DNA of 64,000 nt from contig CP141143.1 in NCBI GenBank assembly GCA_035235625.1, positions 3,826,501 through 3,890,500 of the forward strand, given 5' to 3'. The notes under the pieces were generated by a model that was given only the letters and a program-made list of their open reading frames with translations, had not been told where the DNA came from and did no database searches. This DNA is from Saururus chinensis. Its lineage: Eukaryota; Streptophyta; Magnoliopsida; Piperales; Saururaceae. Below, piece by piece: positions 25,531 through 38,050 of the stretch. Both the position numbers and the translations under genes were made by a program. Numbering within the stretch: the stretch's first letter is position 1; each line of letters opens with the position of its first letter.

Positions 25531-27518
25531 TATTGACCATAACTGTATAGCTGAAATTTGTTGATTGATTAGCTCAGGCTGATTGTTACCACCTTTCCTG
25601 TTGGTGTAGTTGTAAACATTACCTGTAAGTGATATAATCTTCCAATGATAACTAAGAACCATTTTCCTTAAAAAAGGTTTTGAATTAACAAGCCAGTTTA
25701 TGTCCATCCAAGGCGGAAGAAAACTCTTAATTCACAAGATGATCTAAAAAGGTTCCTGAATCCTGCTCCAAAATAGGTTCATATTTAATGTTGTGTATTG
25801 AAAAAGAAGGGAGTTATAAGAAGTTACATCAATATTATTAAAGATATATATACAATGGGGTAGTGACCAGTGTACAAACAATTGGGGGAGAAACCAAGGA
25901 GTTCATGGTCATAGTAGGTCTACATCAAGGGTCAGCCTTGAGCCTTAATCTTTTTGCTCTAGTTATGGATGAACTAACTCTACATATACAAAATAGGATA
26001 GCTTGGTGCCTGTTTTTTTTTTTGCGAATGATGTAGTTTTACTTGACGAGACTAGAGTAGGGTTAAATGTCAAACTAGAACTATGGAGGGAAGCCCTTGA
26101 ATCAAAAGGTTTTAAAATAAGTAAGATGAAGACGAAGTATATAGAATTTAACTTTTAGGATAGTAGAATTATACGTATAACTTTAGTCAAAATAGATAGG
26201 CAAGAACTACCAAGATGTGAGCAATTTTGATAGGGCTCCATTATCTACGAAGAAGGAGATATCACTTGTGATGTAGTACATAAGATAATTGTAGGGTGGG
26301 TAAAATAGAGGACGACGTTATGAGTTTTGTGTAACAGGCAAGTCTTGAATAGGCATAAAGGTAAGTTCTATACTATAGCTATTAGGATCGCAACACTCTA
26401 TGGAACAGAATGTTAGGCACCAAAGAAAAGTCATATGGATAAACTGAATATAGCTAAAATAATGATGCTAAGGTGGATGTGTAGAACAACTAGAAAAGAT
26501 AGGATTAGAAATACGTATATACGCGAGAACTTTGGGGTAGCACCTTTAGGGGAAAAGCTAAGAGAGTGTAGGTTGCATTGGTATAGGCATGTGTAAAGAA
26601 GACCAATAGTTGCCCCGGTAAGAAGGTTGGAAGGGTTTTACGTAAATAATGCCAAAAGAGGAAAAAAAATACCTAAAAGAACTTGAATGGAATTAATAAG
26701 GATATAACTATGCTATCTTTTACAAAAGAGTTGCACAAAATAGGCTTAAATGTTGGCATAAGATCTATGTTGCTAACCCTAAATTGTTAGGAAAAGGTCC
26801 ATCTTAGATTATGATTATGATTATGATTATATGAGTCCAGTCGTGTATAATTATTGTTGGATTATTGTTGGAGCTGGATTTCAGATAAAAGATAAAAGAA
26901 AAAGATCATGATAGTAAAGTCTCAACTACTTGGTGTCTGAACTGTCGGTTTCTATGAATTCTATTCCTCTCTAATGCAATAGTATCTTCTTGATTTACAA
27001 ACTAAGGCTACTTAAGCATGTTTCAATTTGTAAGGAAAAACAATTGAGTAAAACTATGTATGGGAAGTATGATAGAAATGAATTGTAGGAAAGAAGAAAA
27101 ATGGATTTTCCACGTCAACCTCTCTATTGCATCATGCTAAGTTTGCAAAAAGGAAGTTCTTAATTTCTTGGTTGCTAGCCCCTTTATCTGGAAAACATTT
27201 CCTCCATTGGTTATATCATGTATGCTTTTATTAAAATCATTTGGCAATCATAATAGCAGTACATCCTGACCAAATATTTCTGAATTTCAGGTGGCAGTGG
27301 ATGGAACCTCCTACCACCGGCCTTGTTTTAAATGCTCGCATGGAGGTTGCAATATCAGCCCTTCAAACTATGTGGCACACGAGGGTCGGATGTACTGTAA
27401 GCATCATCACTCTCAGCTGTTCAAGGAGAAAGGAAACTTCAGTCAGCTCGATAAGCATGAAAATGGTGAAGGGGTGACTGAGAGCACAATATCTTCTGTA
27501 CCACCTCTTACAGACTAG
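24144..27518 (+). CDS. WLIM1: Plant two-LIM-domain actin-bundling protein, WLIM1 type
   Basis: Plant LIM proteins with two zinc-binding LIM domains bundle actin filaments in the cytoplasm and also occur in the nucleus. Exons: 24144-24278, 25080-25176, 25261-25304, 25401-25490, 27291-27518 (594 nt, 197 residues, normal family length; all GT-AG). LIM1 ligands are C10, C13, H31, C34, C37, C40, C58 and H61. LIM2 has C110, C113, H131, C134, C137, C142, C158 and H161, including the CX4C spacing typical of plant LIM2 domains. The start [10 protein letters not shown] and [11 protein letters not shown] linker favour WLIM1 over WLIM2/PLIM2. Intron 4 is 1.8 kb and holds a TC microsatellite and a LINE fragment in the sense direction. 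The short C-terminal tail lacks the long extension of pollen forms. Confidence 0.96.
25497..25527. repeat. (TC)n microsatellite in WLIM1 intron 4
   Basis: About 31 bases of uninterrupted CT dinucleotides just after the exon 4 donor. Confidence 0.97.
25850..26831 (+). mobile_element. 3' fragment of a non-LTR retrotransposon (RTE-like LINE)
   Basis: Translation in shifting frames gives reverse-transcriptase pieces: [20 protein letters not shown] (about 25918-25977), then [16 protein letters not shown], where FAND replaces the catalytic FADD, followed by [20 protein letters not shown] and LYGTE-like pieces of the thumb and C-terminal region. Plant RTE-type LINEs carry this order. The element ends in a GATTAT repeat tail (26806-26831), another mark of the clade. 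Stops and frameshifts show it is dead and 5'-truncated; the exact 5' boundary is unclear. It lies in intron 4 of WLIM1 in the same orientation. Confidence 0.8.
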
Positions 27519-27921
27519 ATGATGGTTCTCATCTTTCTTTCTAAATAGCCGGCATTGACTGGTTTGGAGCTCTGCATATCTTGATAAGAATGCATTAAAA
27601 TCTTTATGCGGGATTTGTACCTCCAAACGGCAGTTTACTTGGTGGATGCTATCTTTGTCTTCCAAAATGTGAAATTAGTACATGTGATTATGAAGAGTTG
27701 TAAGAGTTTTATTGTTTGGCTGTAATCTGAGATTTCTATATTTTTTTTATATGACTATAATCTGAAACTTTACTTAGGAGATTTTGTGCTATAGTGTGAT
27801 TGTAATAAACATTACAGTGTTTTCATTACAAACCTGATGTGCCTTGTAAGAACCGCTTCAAATATATTGTGCAGCAGTTCTTCATTGAAATTTATGCGTA
27901 ATGGTGTTCTTGATGCCTGCC

Positions 27922-28280
27922 AAAATACTATTTACCGTTGGATCTCGAGCCAACTATTCTTCTCTCCAGTTATGTACCTTGTTCAACAATTTTCTGAGGC
28001 TGAAAAGCAATCTACCTGCCACAGCCCAAACTTTATCAGGAGATGCAATAAAAGAAAATGCGAACTGATTGAATTTTCTGCTTTTGACAAAAGCTGAAAA
28101 TACTATTTACCGTTGTATCTCGAGCCAACTATCCTTCTCTCCGATTATGTACCTTGTTCAACTATTTTCCGAGGCTGAAAAGCAATCTACCTGCTACAAC
28201 CCAATCTTTATCAGGAGATGCGATGAGATGCAATAAAATAAAATGCAAACTGATTGAACTTTCTGCTTTTGACAAAAGCT
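27922..28280. repeat. Direct tandem duplication, about 175-bp unit
   Basis: Unit 1 (27922-28096) and unit 2 (28097-28280) share blocks such as TACTATTTACCGTTG, ATCTCGAGCCAACTAT and CTTTTGACAAAAGCTGAAAA. Unit 2 carries a roughly 9-bp extra GATGAGATGC duplication plus scattered substitutions. It lies in or just beyond the WLIM1 3' UTR. Confidence 0.93.
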
Positions 28281-28286
28281 GAAAAT

Positions 28287-30492
28287 TCTGGGTCAGCATA
28301 GAGGCCCGATAAGTAATACCATGTTTTATATTTATCACCCAACGTCGTCAAAGGGTAATTAAATATATACAACGAATGAAAATGTTAATGATACAACGAA
28401 TCCAATCTGTATAACAAAACTTTGAACTTAGAAAAAGTGGGTTATGTGAAGTTCATTTTCTACGTCTAAACAAAAACCCGGCACCTTATAATTGGATAGC
28501 TTCATTATACAGATTTATTGTTACTTCTGCCCTCAAGAAAATTGTTATAATAATATATTACTCCTTTTGTCCTAGATACATTTGAAAAAATAGTAGTCTC
28601 CTATCTGTCCCATATTAATAGATATATTTGGAAAAATAATAATTTTTATTAAATAATTACTCGCATCTAAACGAAAGGAAAATAAGCTTATGATGTTTTT
28701 AAATATCCAACTACCTAAATTAAACAAAATAAAGTTATTAATATAAAATACATTTTTTTTGTTTAATAGAGCTATTAGTTTAAAATAGAGGGAGTAGTTT
28801 TTAAAGATTGGTGAAATCGACATATATGAAAAGGGAAAATATGCTTATAATATTTTTTTAAGTACCCAATAACTTAAATAAAACAAAATAGAGCTATTAA
28901 TATATAACATTTTTTTTGTGAAATGGAGCTTTTAATTTGGGATAGAGAGAGTATTAAATTTGATAATTTTTAATATATTTTAAAAAGTCATACTAGTTTC
29001 GATGCATACTAAATAATCATTACATATCTATATTAGTAGCCATCAATATTGAGAAATATTTTTTATACTCTTCACTAATAATGAGCTTAGTGTAAGCGTA
29101 ACACTGACACTAATGTGCGTTAACATGCACACCATTAATCTCATAAATAAATGGCTCTTATGCGCAACTTACAATACGCTCATTGTTAATAAGGAACATA
29201 AAACATACTTCCTCGTATTGATACCACCTTCCACAACAAAGCGTGTTGACATGAAGTCGTGGCCAAACTCAAACTTCTCAAGTTTGTGCGGATTAAGCTA
29301 GAATTGTGGGCCCACTTGTTTGTATCCACAAAATTTTATTTTGTCAAGCTTAATTATACTATAATACAAAGTAAATTAGTATACTATAGAACTATTAGAA
29401 TCAGCCCATATTTTATACTATTAATTCATGTTTTACCCCTATTTGACCTATTTTAATCCCCAAAAAGTTAAAGATATTAAAATTATAATCTCTATTTTTT
29501 AGATTATGTTAATTTTAATTTTTTAATATTATATCTTGCACTCTTGAACTCTCATTCTTGTGTTCTTAATATATTTAGAAAGCTTAAATGAACTCTATCA
29601 AATGAGATATTGAATGACTATATTTTTTCAAATTTTTTATAAGCTTTATGTATATAAAATAAATTTTTTATACATAATAATGTGATATTCATATTTGTAT
29701 ATTTTTAACATCCATATAAACACCTAACATGCTCCATGAGATGATGAGACATGCTTACTAAACTGGTCTTGAATATAAATAATATGATCCATTATAAAAA
29801 GTCCTTTAATATTATAATTTTATCAATTTATGACATAATATTTAATGTATGAGATTAAGTTTTGTAATTACCTACTCGTATATAGGTTAATATAAAACAT
29901 ATATATAACTAATAATCATTGTATTATATATATATATATATATATGTAAGAGACTTTTGTTTAATGCTCGAGTATATATTTTATTTATATTTATACGCAC
30001 TAGTAACGTAAAAATTAACTAATCCCATTAAACACGTCCGATCGCATTGACCAAACACATATATGCATAGATTTCTCAAATCTACAGCGTCCGTATGTTC
30101 GCGTATATGCGGTAAAAGCACAAGCTTTCAACCACGAATTCTATTCACAACAATTATCAGTTTTATTTAGCAAGATTGACATCGCATGCACATTGTTTAA
30201 CTCTCAGAGTGGCGAAGAGAGTGTTGATGTTTGTCAGAGGGCCTCCTCCGCTTGAAGCCTTGGGTCGCCAAATTCACAGTAGGGAGAGAAAGGGGCAGCA
30301 TCTCCGAGTCTGGAGTCGGTCAACCAACGTGATAGATACGGCGGGTGTGCACTGAAAGCTTGTGCTATATGCTATAACAGACACGTATCTGCGAAGGATG
30401 GGTGTGTCATCTGCGGCGCAGCAACCAATTCTTCGTGTACGGACTCCGGCTTGTCGTTAACTCTTGAGGCGTCGGCAGCAGCCCAACGGGTA
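28287..30492. other. Intergenic DNA with MITE remnants and 5' flank of POLL
   Basis: Very AT-rich DNA without genes. It includes the Stowaway-like element at 28560-28797, a related terminus near 28945, an inverted-repeat segment at 29077-29200 and a TA run near 29925-29945. From about 30200 the sequence is GC-richer and is the probable promoter and 5' UTR of the polymerase gene. Confidence 0.5.
28560..28797. mobile_element. Stowaway-like MITE
   Basis: The left end ACTCCTTTTGTCCTAGATAC and the right end (reverse complement CTACTCCCTCTATTTTAAAC) are inverted repeats of the CTCCCTCYGTCC type. The interior is AT-rich and non-coding. Confidence 0.55.
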
Positions 30493-33400
30493 ATGGCCCC
30501 GAAGCGACGGAAGGAAGATACAGAATCTGCAAATCCCAAAGGGATGTTCGAAGGCATGATTGTCTTTTTAGTCGAAGCTGGCGTTCAGGCGCGAAGGTTG
30601 CAGGCATGTATCTCTCTGTTTTTTACTCTGCAAAGTTCTGTTTTGCTTTGCTTCTTCTAAATTCCGTAGTCCAATCGCTATGCGAGTGCGAAGTAGCATC
30701 TGGGTTAGAGCGCGAAGGTGCTTGCATGTCGATAACCCAAACTGGTGTAGTTCTAACTGTATTTTGGAAGGATACTATGTCTTCCATCATTTTCTTTATG
30801 TTGAATATGTTGGAGAGTGAAAGTGTAGTCCTGCCAATTTCGTGAAGGGCATGGTATTACATTTGCTATTAAAACTATCCGGTGAACATGTTTCTGCAAG
30901 TACATTTTGTGGGTTCGTCGTCAATTGTTTCTGGGAAAGTTCTCGCATTTGTTCCTGGCGTGCCTAACGCTAATAACAAACACTGAGACGGAGTGCTGGG
31001 CACTTGAATTACTAATCTTAGTGTTCGCTTTGAACTCGACCCCGGCCTTCTAATGACCTCTTGCCTCAGTTATCATGTTCTCTGGCTTAAACTTTCCAGT
31101 ACCGGAGCATTTTTTGCTAGTTTATAATCGAATTTTTGTTCGTGTTAGACTCTTACTTGAAGCAGCTTCCTTTTTCCTTTTATTCTGGTGGTTTCTTAGT
31201 TTATCCTATTATCCTTTTTTGGCTAAATAATGATAATTTACGACTAGATTTGGAAACAAAAGTTGGTGCAAATGGGAGCTACGATTGAGGATCACCTTTC
31301 TAGGAGGGTTACACATATTTTCGCCTTGAATTTAGATGCCCTTCTCCAGCACGTTGATCGTGGTCGTATGGTTCACTTCAAAGGAGTGAGTTTCTGTCTC
31401 CAAACAATTAAGAGGATGTTATTATTAGTTTTGGCTCGGGCCAGTATTTACTCTTGTCCTTTAGATGCTCACATGATTGTATCTGTTTTTGTTACAAATA
31501 CGATAATCTTCATTTTAATTATATACTGTCGATTGTATTCTCATTTTCCTGCATAAATTATGCTATATAACTTTAATAATACAGTAATTACAAGAATAAA
31601 AGGGGTTCCTTTTTATACGCATGCTGTGACTGAACAGGTTGGTAGTTCCTGGTTACTATATTCAGGTGGAATTGCTAGATGCAAAATAATTCCCACTAAT
31701 GCCAAATTATTGATTAAACAATTTATTATTTATTCACTATGTTGGAATTGTTGAAGTGTGATCCAAAGCTTGGAAAACTGCATCTGTTATTGTCAGTTAC
31801 AGTAGATGGAGCAGGATTTAAAAAAAAAAGGTCAGCCATTTTTGGCAGTCCAGTCAACTTCTAAATGCAGGTGGTTTCTACTAGAGTAAATTATTTTTTT
31901 AACTAATATATGAGTGTTCAGATCCATGTTTTTTAGGATTTGGAACCTATTCTATTGGCGGAATGCCTACAGGTGTTCCATACTGAAGTCTAGTGACTCA
32001 GTCAATTGAATATTTTTTGCAGAGTGCCCTTGCTTACCAGTGGTTGGAGGACAGCTTAAAACGAGGAGAGAGAATGTACAAGGATTCATACTTTTTAGAA
32101 GAGCTCGAGAAAGTGAATAAGTTTGGTGAACCTTTAGATGTTAGACCATCTGAACATTTAAAAATAAATGAATTTAGGGAGAATGAATCACCATATGATA
32201 ATAGGGCCGAATCTTCAAAGAAGTTGGATGCTTGCGATGCCACCGAGAAAGATAAATTGAAGAAAAACAATCAGGAAAAAATCGCTGCTGGAGGTCCTCT
32301 GCAGTTGACCTCTGTGCACCATTTTTCTGATATGGATCAGTGCAGAAATTACTCAGACAAAGATCTTAAAGATGTAAACTATGATGCCTTTCTTTCAATT
32401 CAGAATTAGTGTTTCAGTTGTAAACATTGGCTTCTTTCTCTGTTAACAAATAACTAAAATGGAGATGAAATAAATGAGTGAGTAAAGTTCCTGGGGCCTT
32501 TATCTCAAGTATGTGGTTTCATTGCAATTTTGCAGTCGGCTTCATTGTACACTGCACCAGATCTAAATAAAAACATCACCGAGATATTTGGAAAGCTTAT
32601 CAATATATATAGAGGTATGCTGCAAATGGGCTTCACTCCAATTGTGTTTTATTTTTGCATAGAGATGTATATACCAATAAATTGTTCTTATGAGCATATC
32701 TTGGATATTACTGTTTAGCTCTTGGAGATGACCGGAGGTCGTTTAGCTATTACAAATCTATCTCTGTTATTGAAAAGTTGCCTTTTAAAATCCAAAGTCT
32801 TGACCAGGTTAAAGACCTACCTGCAATTGGGAAATCTATGCAAGATCATGTGAGTAGCATCTCCCTACTACAGGATTACAAATTTCATACGTGCTCAATG
32901 CAGTGAGTATATACATGTTACAGTTGCACTGTATTGTTTGTTTCTGTGGCAATCATATTCTATCATTGTCTAAAGGGATATGCAGAATAATATAATTTAG
33001 TCTATTACTTTTACAACTAATATATGCATAATACATGAACATTTTTTATCCATATATCAATCTTCAGTCTGATGATCTTTTTGCCAAAGTAGATTATTGG
33101 ATTGGTTTTATGTTTCTTTTAAGATGGTTGGGAATCTAGATTTGACATTTGAAAATGCTGTTTTGCAGATTCACGAGATTATTACTACAGGGAAGTTATC
33201 GAAGTTGGAGCACTTTGAATCTGACGAAAAGGTAATGAGAAACTAGTGAAGCTTATGTTAAGGAATGGACTAAGTATATACAATCCCAATTCTAACACTT
33301 CCCTGCGTGTGCAAGCATGACTAAGCATTGCATGTGAACGCTTTGTGAGTGGACATGCAACAAACTTTGCTTTTCCCGTGAGCGAACACTGCTTCCCCCA

Positions 33401-36400
33401 GGGACCTGGAATTGGGTTATGATACCATGTCAACTAATTACTTGGTTTAAAACTTCTGTTAAGGAAAGACACTAACTATTTAACATTGGCAGCATTAACA
33501 TTTTCAATGTTATATGTGAGCCTTTCTTAGCTTTCTTGACAAGTTTGTCTTATATAAATCATGAGCTGGGCTTCAGTTTTTTTTTTTGTTTTTGTTTTTT
33601 TTTTCAAGTAGGAAACTTAAGTGTTAGTATTGAAACTGACTTAAATGGAAAACCAATGAGGTCTTTAAGAAAGCAAGCGCCTCTGACAGGGGCATCTAAT
33701 TTACTAGTTCAGCATAGGCCATTTTAAACCTGTTTTCTTTTATTTATTTATTTTTACAAAAAAAGTATTATAAATTTTATAAAATAGCTTCTCTTGCATG
33801 CAGTATCCTTATAACAACTTATGAACCTGACCCAGTATGTATATATTGGGTTCATGTGTATAATGACATAGTTGTTGAGAAAAGAAGAGGAAGCTCATAT
33901 GGATGTGATAAGAAAGGATTGATGGAGTTGCAGAGTGAGGAGATGATGGATGAGAAGAAGACTGGCTGGAGAAAAAATAAAAGGGACTGAGTGCTCCAAA
34001 CAATAACTTAGCCTGGAACCAAGTTGAAGTGGGTTCAATTGATTCAGATCAAACAGGCTTTTGATATCTTCCATTTTTTGCCTTTTAATGAAAATAAACA
34101 TGTGGGAGTTATATGGCTCATGATACATTAAATAGTCACAAATATTTTAGGGGGGGCAATTACCCCTCCTTGTCCCCTTTGGCTCTGCCCATGGTGATAG
34201 ACCAACATGATGCAGGTGCGAACGGTCACATTGTTTGGAGAAATTTGGGGTATAGGCCCTGCTACTGCTCTGAAACTCTATGAGAAAGGTTATCGATCAC
34301 TTTCTGATTTAGAAATGGAAGCTTCTTTGACAAGCAGCCAAAGAACAGGATTAAAATATTTTGAAGATATCAAGAAGAGGATACCTCGTGAGGAGGTGTA
34401 TTTCTTATAACTATATCCTCCTATTTGGTTAAATTTCCTTGGCGACTGCTTTACTTATTTATGTACTATTGGTTCTGATTTTCAGGTTAAGGATATGGAG
34501 ACTCTTTTGCAGAAAGCTGGTGAAGATGTTTTTCCTGGGGTAATCACGATAGAAAGCTTAGGCACTGTCATCTTTCTAAAGTTGGGAATTACAATTTATA
34601 TTTAGAAAAGGGATGTGTTATTTAATAGTCTTTGTTTTAAACTCCTATGATAATACTGTAAAGTTTTTGTTCCAGGATGGTATGACCATTAAAAAAACTT
34701 ACTGACAAAAGATTATTGAATCATATTGACCTCTATCAATGAAGCCGCTAATGAATGGCGTCCAACATGGATGTGCCATGAATTAGAAATTACTGCAAGT
34801 AGACAATCATGTCCACCATATATGGTCATGAAATAAGTGAGAGGGAGCCATCTAAGATGGCTAGAATTTTTATGATTGTTTCATTGGTGGCATCTTCAAA
34901 TAATATTGTGTTTTGAGTTCATATGCTTGTATGAGTCACAACTTATGATTCTTGTTTGTATGCATGAAAACACTTTAACAATTAGAACCTTTTGATTATG
35001 AAGGTTATCATTATATGTGGTGGATCATATAGACGTGGGAAGGCTACTTGTGGAGACATGGACATTGTAATCACACATCCTGATGGAGAAAGGTGTAAAT
35101 TTATTAAAATCTGCACATGCATTTTTTCTGCTAGATTAATAAAGCTGAAGTTAGTACCTAATTACACATCTGTTGAATATTGTGTATTTAACATTCTTCT
35201 TGGATACACTGGCTAAGAATGGAGTTAGACATCATCTGAAATTCTTCCATTAGTAAATGAGTGAAGAATGTGGTTTATTAATGTCAGCTTACGCTAGAAG
35301 ATGGAGGGACAAAATTTTGGGTTCCTTCCATTATACTTTAGATTATTTTGAAAATTCTTAATCTCTTGTTGTCCACATTTCCAGTCATAAAGGCTTCCTG
35401 CCGCGATATGTTCAGTATTTGAAGGATATTAAGTTTTTGAGAGAGGATTTAATCTTCAGCATTCATAGCATAGAGGTATAAGATTATTTACTTGTTTTTT
35501 TTGCATAGGCGAAAAAGATTACTACTGGCTTTTATCAATAATGTTTCATCAGAGATGAACTGTTTATTGCCTGTTACTACTACTGTCAATCTGAAATTTC
35601 TGACCTTTTTAAATGTTTTGGAGTATGATATATGGTGGTTTTCAAACTTATCAATTTGAGGTCTTATGTTCCTATCATATTTTGGTTCAAAAGAGCTGTC
35701 AACAGTTTCACTTGTTGGACCTCTTGTCGTCAAGGTGCTAATGTGTAACATATGTGTAGCCTCTTACTTCTGCCACTTTGCAAGAATGGTCCAATCCTAG
35801 TTCCAATATGCAGTCTTTATCTAAAAAATCCTCTTACCTTTAACCACAGTGATTTTTAATTGACAATTCACATAGAAGCTGGCACCTTCCTCTTTATTCC
35901 AAATCTCAAGTCCATCAGCATTTTCTCTTTCTTTCTTTTTTTATTGATCTACTTTACTTTTGGATATGTAACTGTCACCGTTGTTTCTTAAAACATTGTG
36001 TTATGTTTTTGTGCATTGAATTCAGGGAACTGATTCTGGGGTGGACACTTACTTTGGTCTATGTACATATCCTGGTCAAGAGCAGCGGCACCGCATAGAC
36101 CTTAAGGTATCTCAATGTTTTCTACCTTGGGTTTCTTGGATAAGGTGATATGCATGTTTCTTTGACAACCTAGCACGAATTGAGAAAATGCATGTTGAAA
36201 TTTTAATTAAAGCAGCTGTGAAATAGTGAGTGGTGATTGATTTATATAGATCAAGATAAGTAAAAAGATAAACATATTTTGTCTTTGAATAACTGCTAAA
36301 GCCGTGGCTATTTTCAGGTCTACCCAAGGGATATATTTGCCTTTGGTCTGCTTGCTTGGACAGGAAATGATGTGCTAAATAGGAGGTATATTTCTCATGT

Positions 36401-37431
36401 CCGGTGCTCCCATCTGCATGCCTTTTTTTCACTACACGTTGTTTGTCTAGAGGACTTGAAAATAATGAAGTTGCATGGTAGTACATGCTGAAAGTTTTTA
36501 TCTGCTTATTGTATATGTGCGTTGATCTTCAGGGTCTTTGTCCCTGGACAAGTTCTGCTTTGATTGATTATTTTCCTTATGGGCGTTTCTGTTTCCTCCA
36601 GAAAAAAAGAACTTGTGTTTGTAGTTTGTTTTTTTCTCAAGAACAAATTATTAGTTAGAATTTAGCAAACACGGTGCATTCCTGTTGCTTTATTTCTCTT
36701 GTAAGACATGATTTACATTGTTTAACATAACATCTTTTCTCTTACTATTTTCCATTTGAAGCTGAAGTAAGAAATATAAACAATTTTAATCAATAAGGCT
36801 TTGCAGGTTGAGGTTGCTTGCGGAGTCCAAAGGCTATAGGCTTGACGATACAGGACTTTATCTGGCAACCCAAAGTTCAGGAGGAAAAAAGGCACTTCCA
36901 TTGCTCTCTTTTCCGTTATAAATGAGAAAAGTACTTCTTTTAAAGAAAAATAATAAAACCAAAATTTGCAGTTTATATTACTCATCCCATATTATACTCC
37001 CTCTCTCCTGCATTAATAGCTCCATTTGACAAAAAAATTTATTCCATATTAATAATTATATTTTATTCAATTTAAGTGGTTGGATACTTAAACAATAGTA
37101 TCATAAGCTTCTTTTCCCATCACTTAAATGCGGGTTTCCCCGGTTAATAAAACCCACTATTTTTCTAAATGTTTAATATAGGAGGAGGGAGTAGAAAATA
37201 ATTTCTGAGATACTTTATCAAGTACCAGCCACGAACCAAATGAAACTATTGATATGGAATAAATTTTATTTTAAAATGGAACTATTAATATAGAAACTGA
37301 GTATTTCACTAAACATCTCAATTACTGTGCAGGGTATAAAATCCAGTACTAGCGTGAAATGTAAAACTGAAAAAGAAGTTTTTGATTTCCTTGGATTTCC
37401 ATGCTTGGAACCTCAGGAGAGGAATCTGTGA
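30493..37431 (+). CDS. POLL: DNA polymerase lambda (family X)
   Basis: Plant family X polymerase for base-excision repair gap filling and end joining in the nucleus. Exons: 30493-30603, 31248-31385, 32023-32373, 32536-32614, 32719-32849, 33169-33231, 34216-34395, 34486-34539, 35004-35092, 35385-35475, 36026-36106, 36318-36385, 36807-36891, 37333-37431 (1620 nt, 539 residues; remembered Arabidopsis protein about 530). An N-terminal BRCT domain spans roughly residues 17-95, a variable Ser/Lys-rich linker is in exon 3, then the 8-kDa domain, helix-hairpin-helix segments ([22 protein letters not shown]) and the palm with GGSYRRG. Catalytic aspartates are D387, D389 and D454. The end [14 protein letters not shown] is conserved. 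Introns 1 and 13 fit only with GC donors; the exon 3 donor is chosen by phase. Confidence 0.95.
33281..33430 (-). mobile_element. Possible copia-type retroelement fragment in POLL intron 6
   Basis: On the minus strand the segment begins GACATGGTATCATAACCC, resembling an LTR end followed by a tRNA-Met primer-binding site (TGGTATCAGAGC). It continues with a leader-like stretch ending GAAGTGTTAGAATTGGGA. No coding domains are present and the outer limits are unclear. Confidence 0.35.
36997..37191. mobile_element. Stowaway MITE in POLL intron 13
   Basis: It begins CTCCCTCTCTCCTGCATTAA and ends TTAATATAGGAGGAGGGAG, an inverted repeat, flanked by TA on both sides (36995-36996 and 37192-37193), the Stowaway target duplication. 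The 195-bp interior holds further inverted blocks around GGAGCTATTAAT-like motifs and no coding sequence. It lies between the unusual GC donor of exon 13 and the last exon. Confidence 0.8.
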
Positions 37432-37744
37432 GAAGAGATGTATTTTTTGGGAAAAAAAATTGAATGTAAAGCTAGGTTATAGCAGTGATGTTTGGCTAAG
37501 TTAGCAATGTGCCTGAACGACATCCATAATTTTTGTGCGAATTCGAAGTCCTCTGATTCAGGTTGTTTAAATTTAGAGGGAAAAAATGTTTATGTGCCGA
37601 CAAACTATTCAGACTCACTAAACTGACGGCACTTAGCTCATTGTTTACAACAGTCTGATAACTTGATATAGCTGTAGCTGAGCCAACTGCGTACCTTGCG
37701 TAATACTCATAAACCGGCAAATTGCTAGCTAGTGTGAGAGGCAA

Positions 37745-38050
37745 GAATTCTTTTATGCTCTATTTTGATAATGAACTTAACGTAAAGAATGCAATGAACT
37801 TAGCATAAAGAATGCAAGAAAAAGACAATGTATATTAGAGCCTTTTTGACGTTGAACCCCGCGTAAAAAATGTATGAAACCCTTTAATATTTGAGAATAA
37901 TAGTGCATATGCTAATACTATATTAGAGGCTTTTTTACAATACCCCGTGTAAAAAATATATGACGCCTTTTAATATTTGAGATTAATGGCGCACGAGCAC
38001 ATTATGCAATCTTGGATGTATATTAACATGTGCGCTGTTGATCTAATGAT
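37745..38050. repeat. Dispersed repeat with an internal 85-bp duplication
   Basis: ATGAACTTAACGTAAAGAATGC is repeated at once as ATGAACTTAGCATAAAGAATGC. Then a unit TATTAGAGCC...CCGCGTAAAAAATGTATG...CTTTAATATTTGAGAAT (about 37831-37918) is followed by a diverged copy (37919-38000). The GTTTAGCATAAAGAATATATGG motif also occurs at 51964, so this is a dispersed family. It lies between the two convergent genes. Confidence 0.65.

Noticed and set aside
32374-32409. Extending POLL exon 3 to the in-frame stop at 32409
   Set aside because: The stop would truncate the protein before the polymerase domain; the donor at 32374 joins exon 4 in phase and gives the expected length.
34140-34200. G-rich/C-rich stretch before POLL exon 7 as a transposon terminus
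   Set aside because: It resembles a plant repeat end, but no partner terminus or duplication was found.
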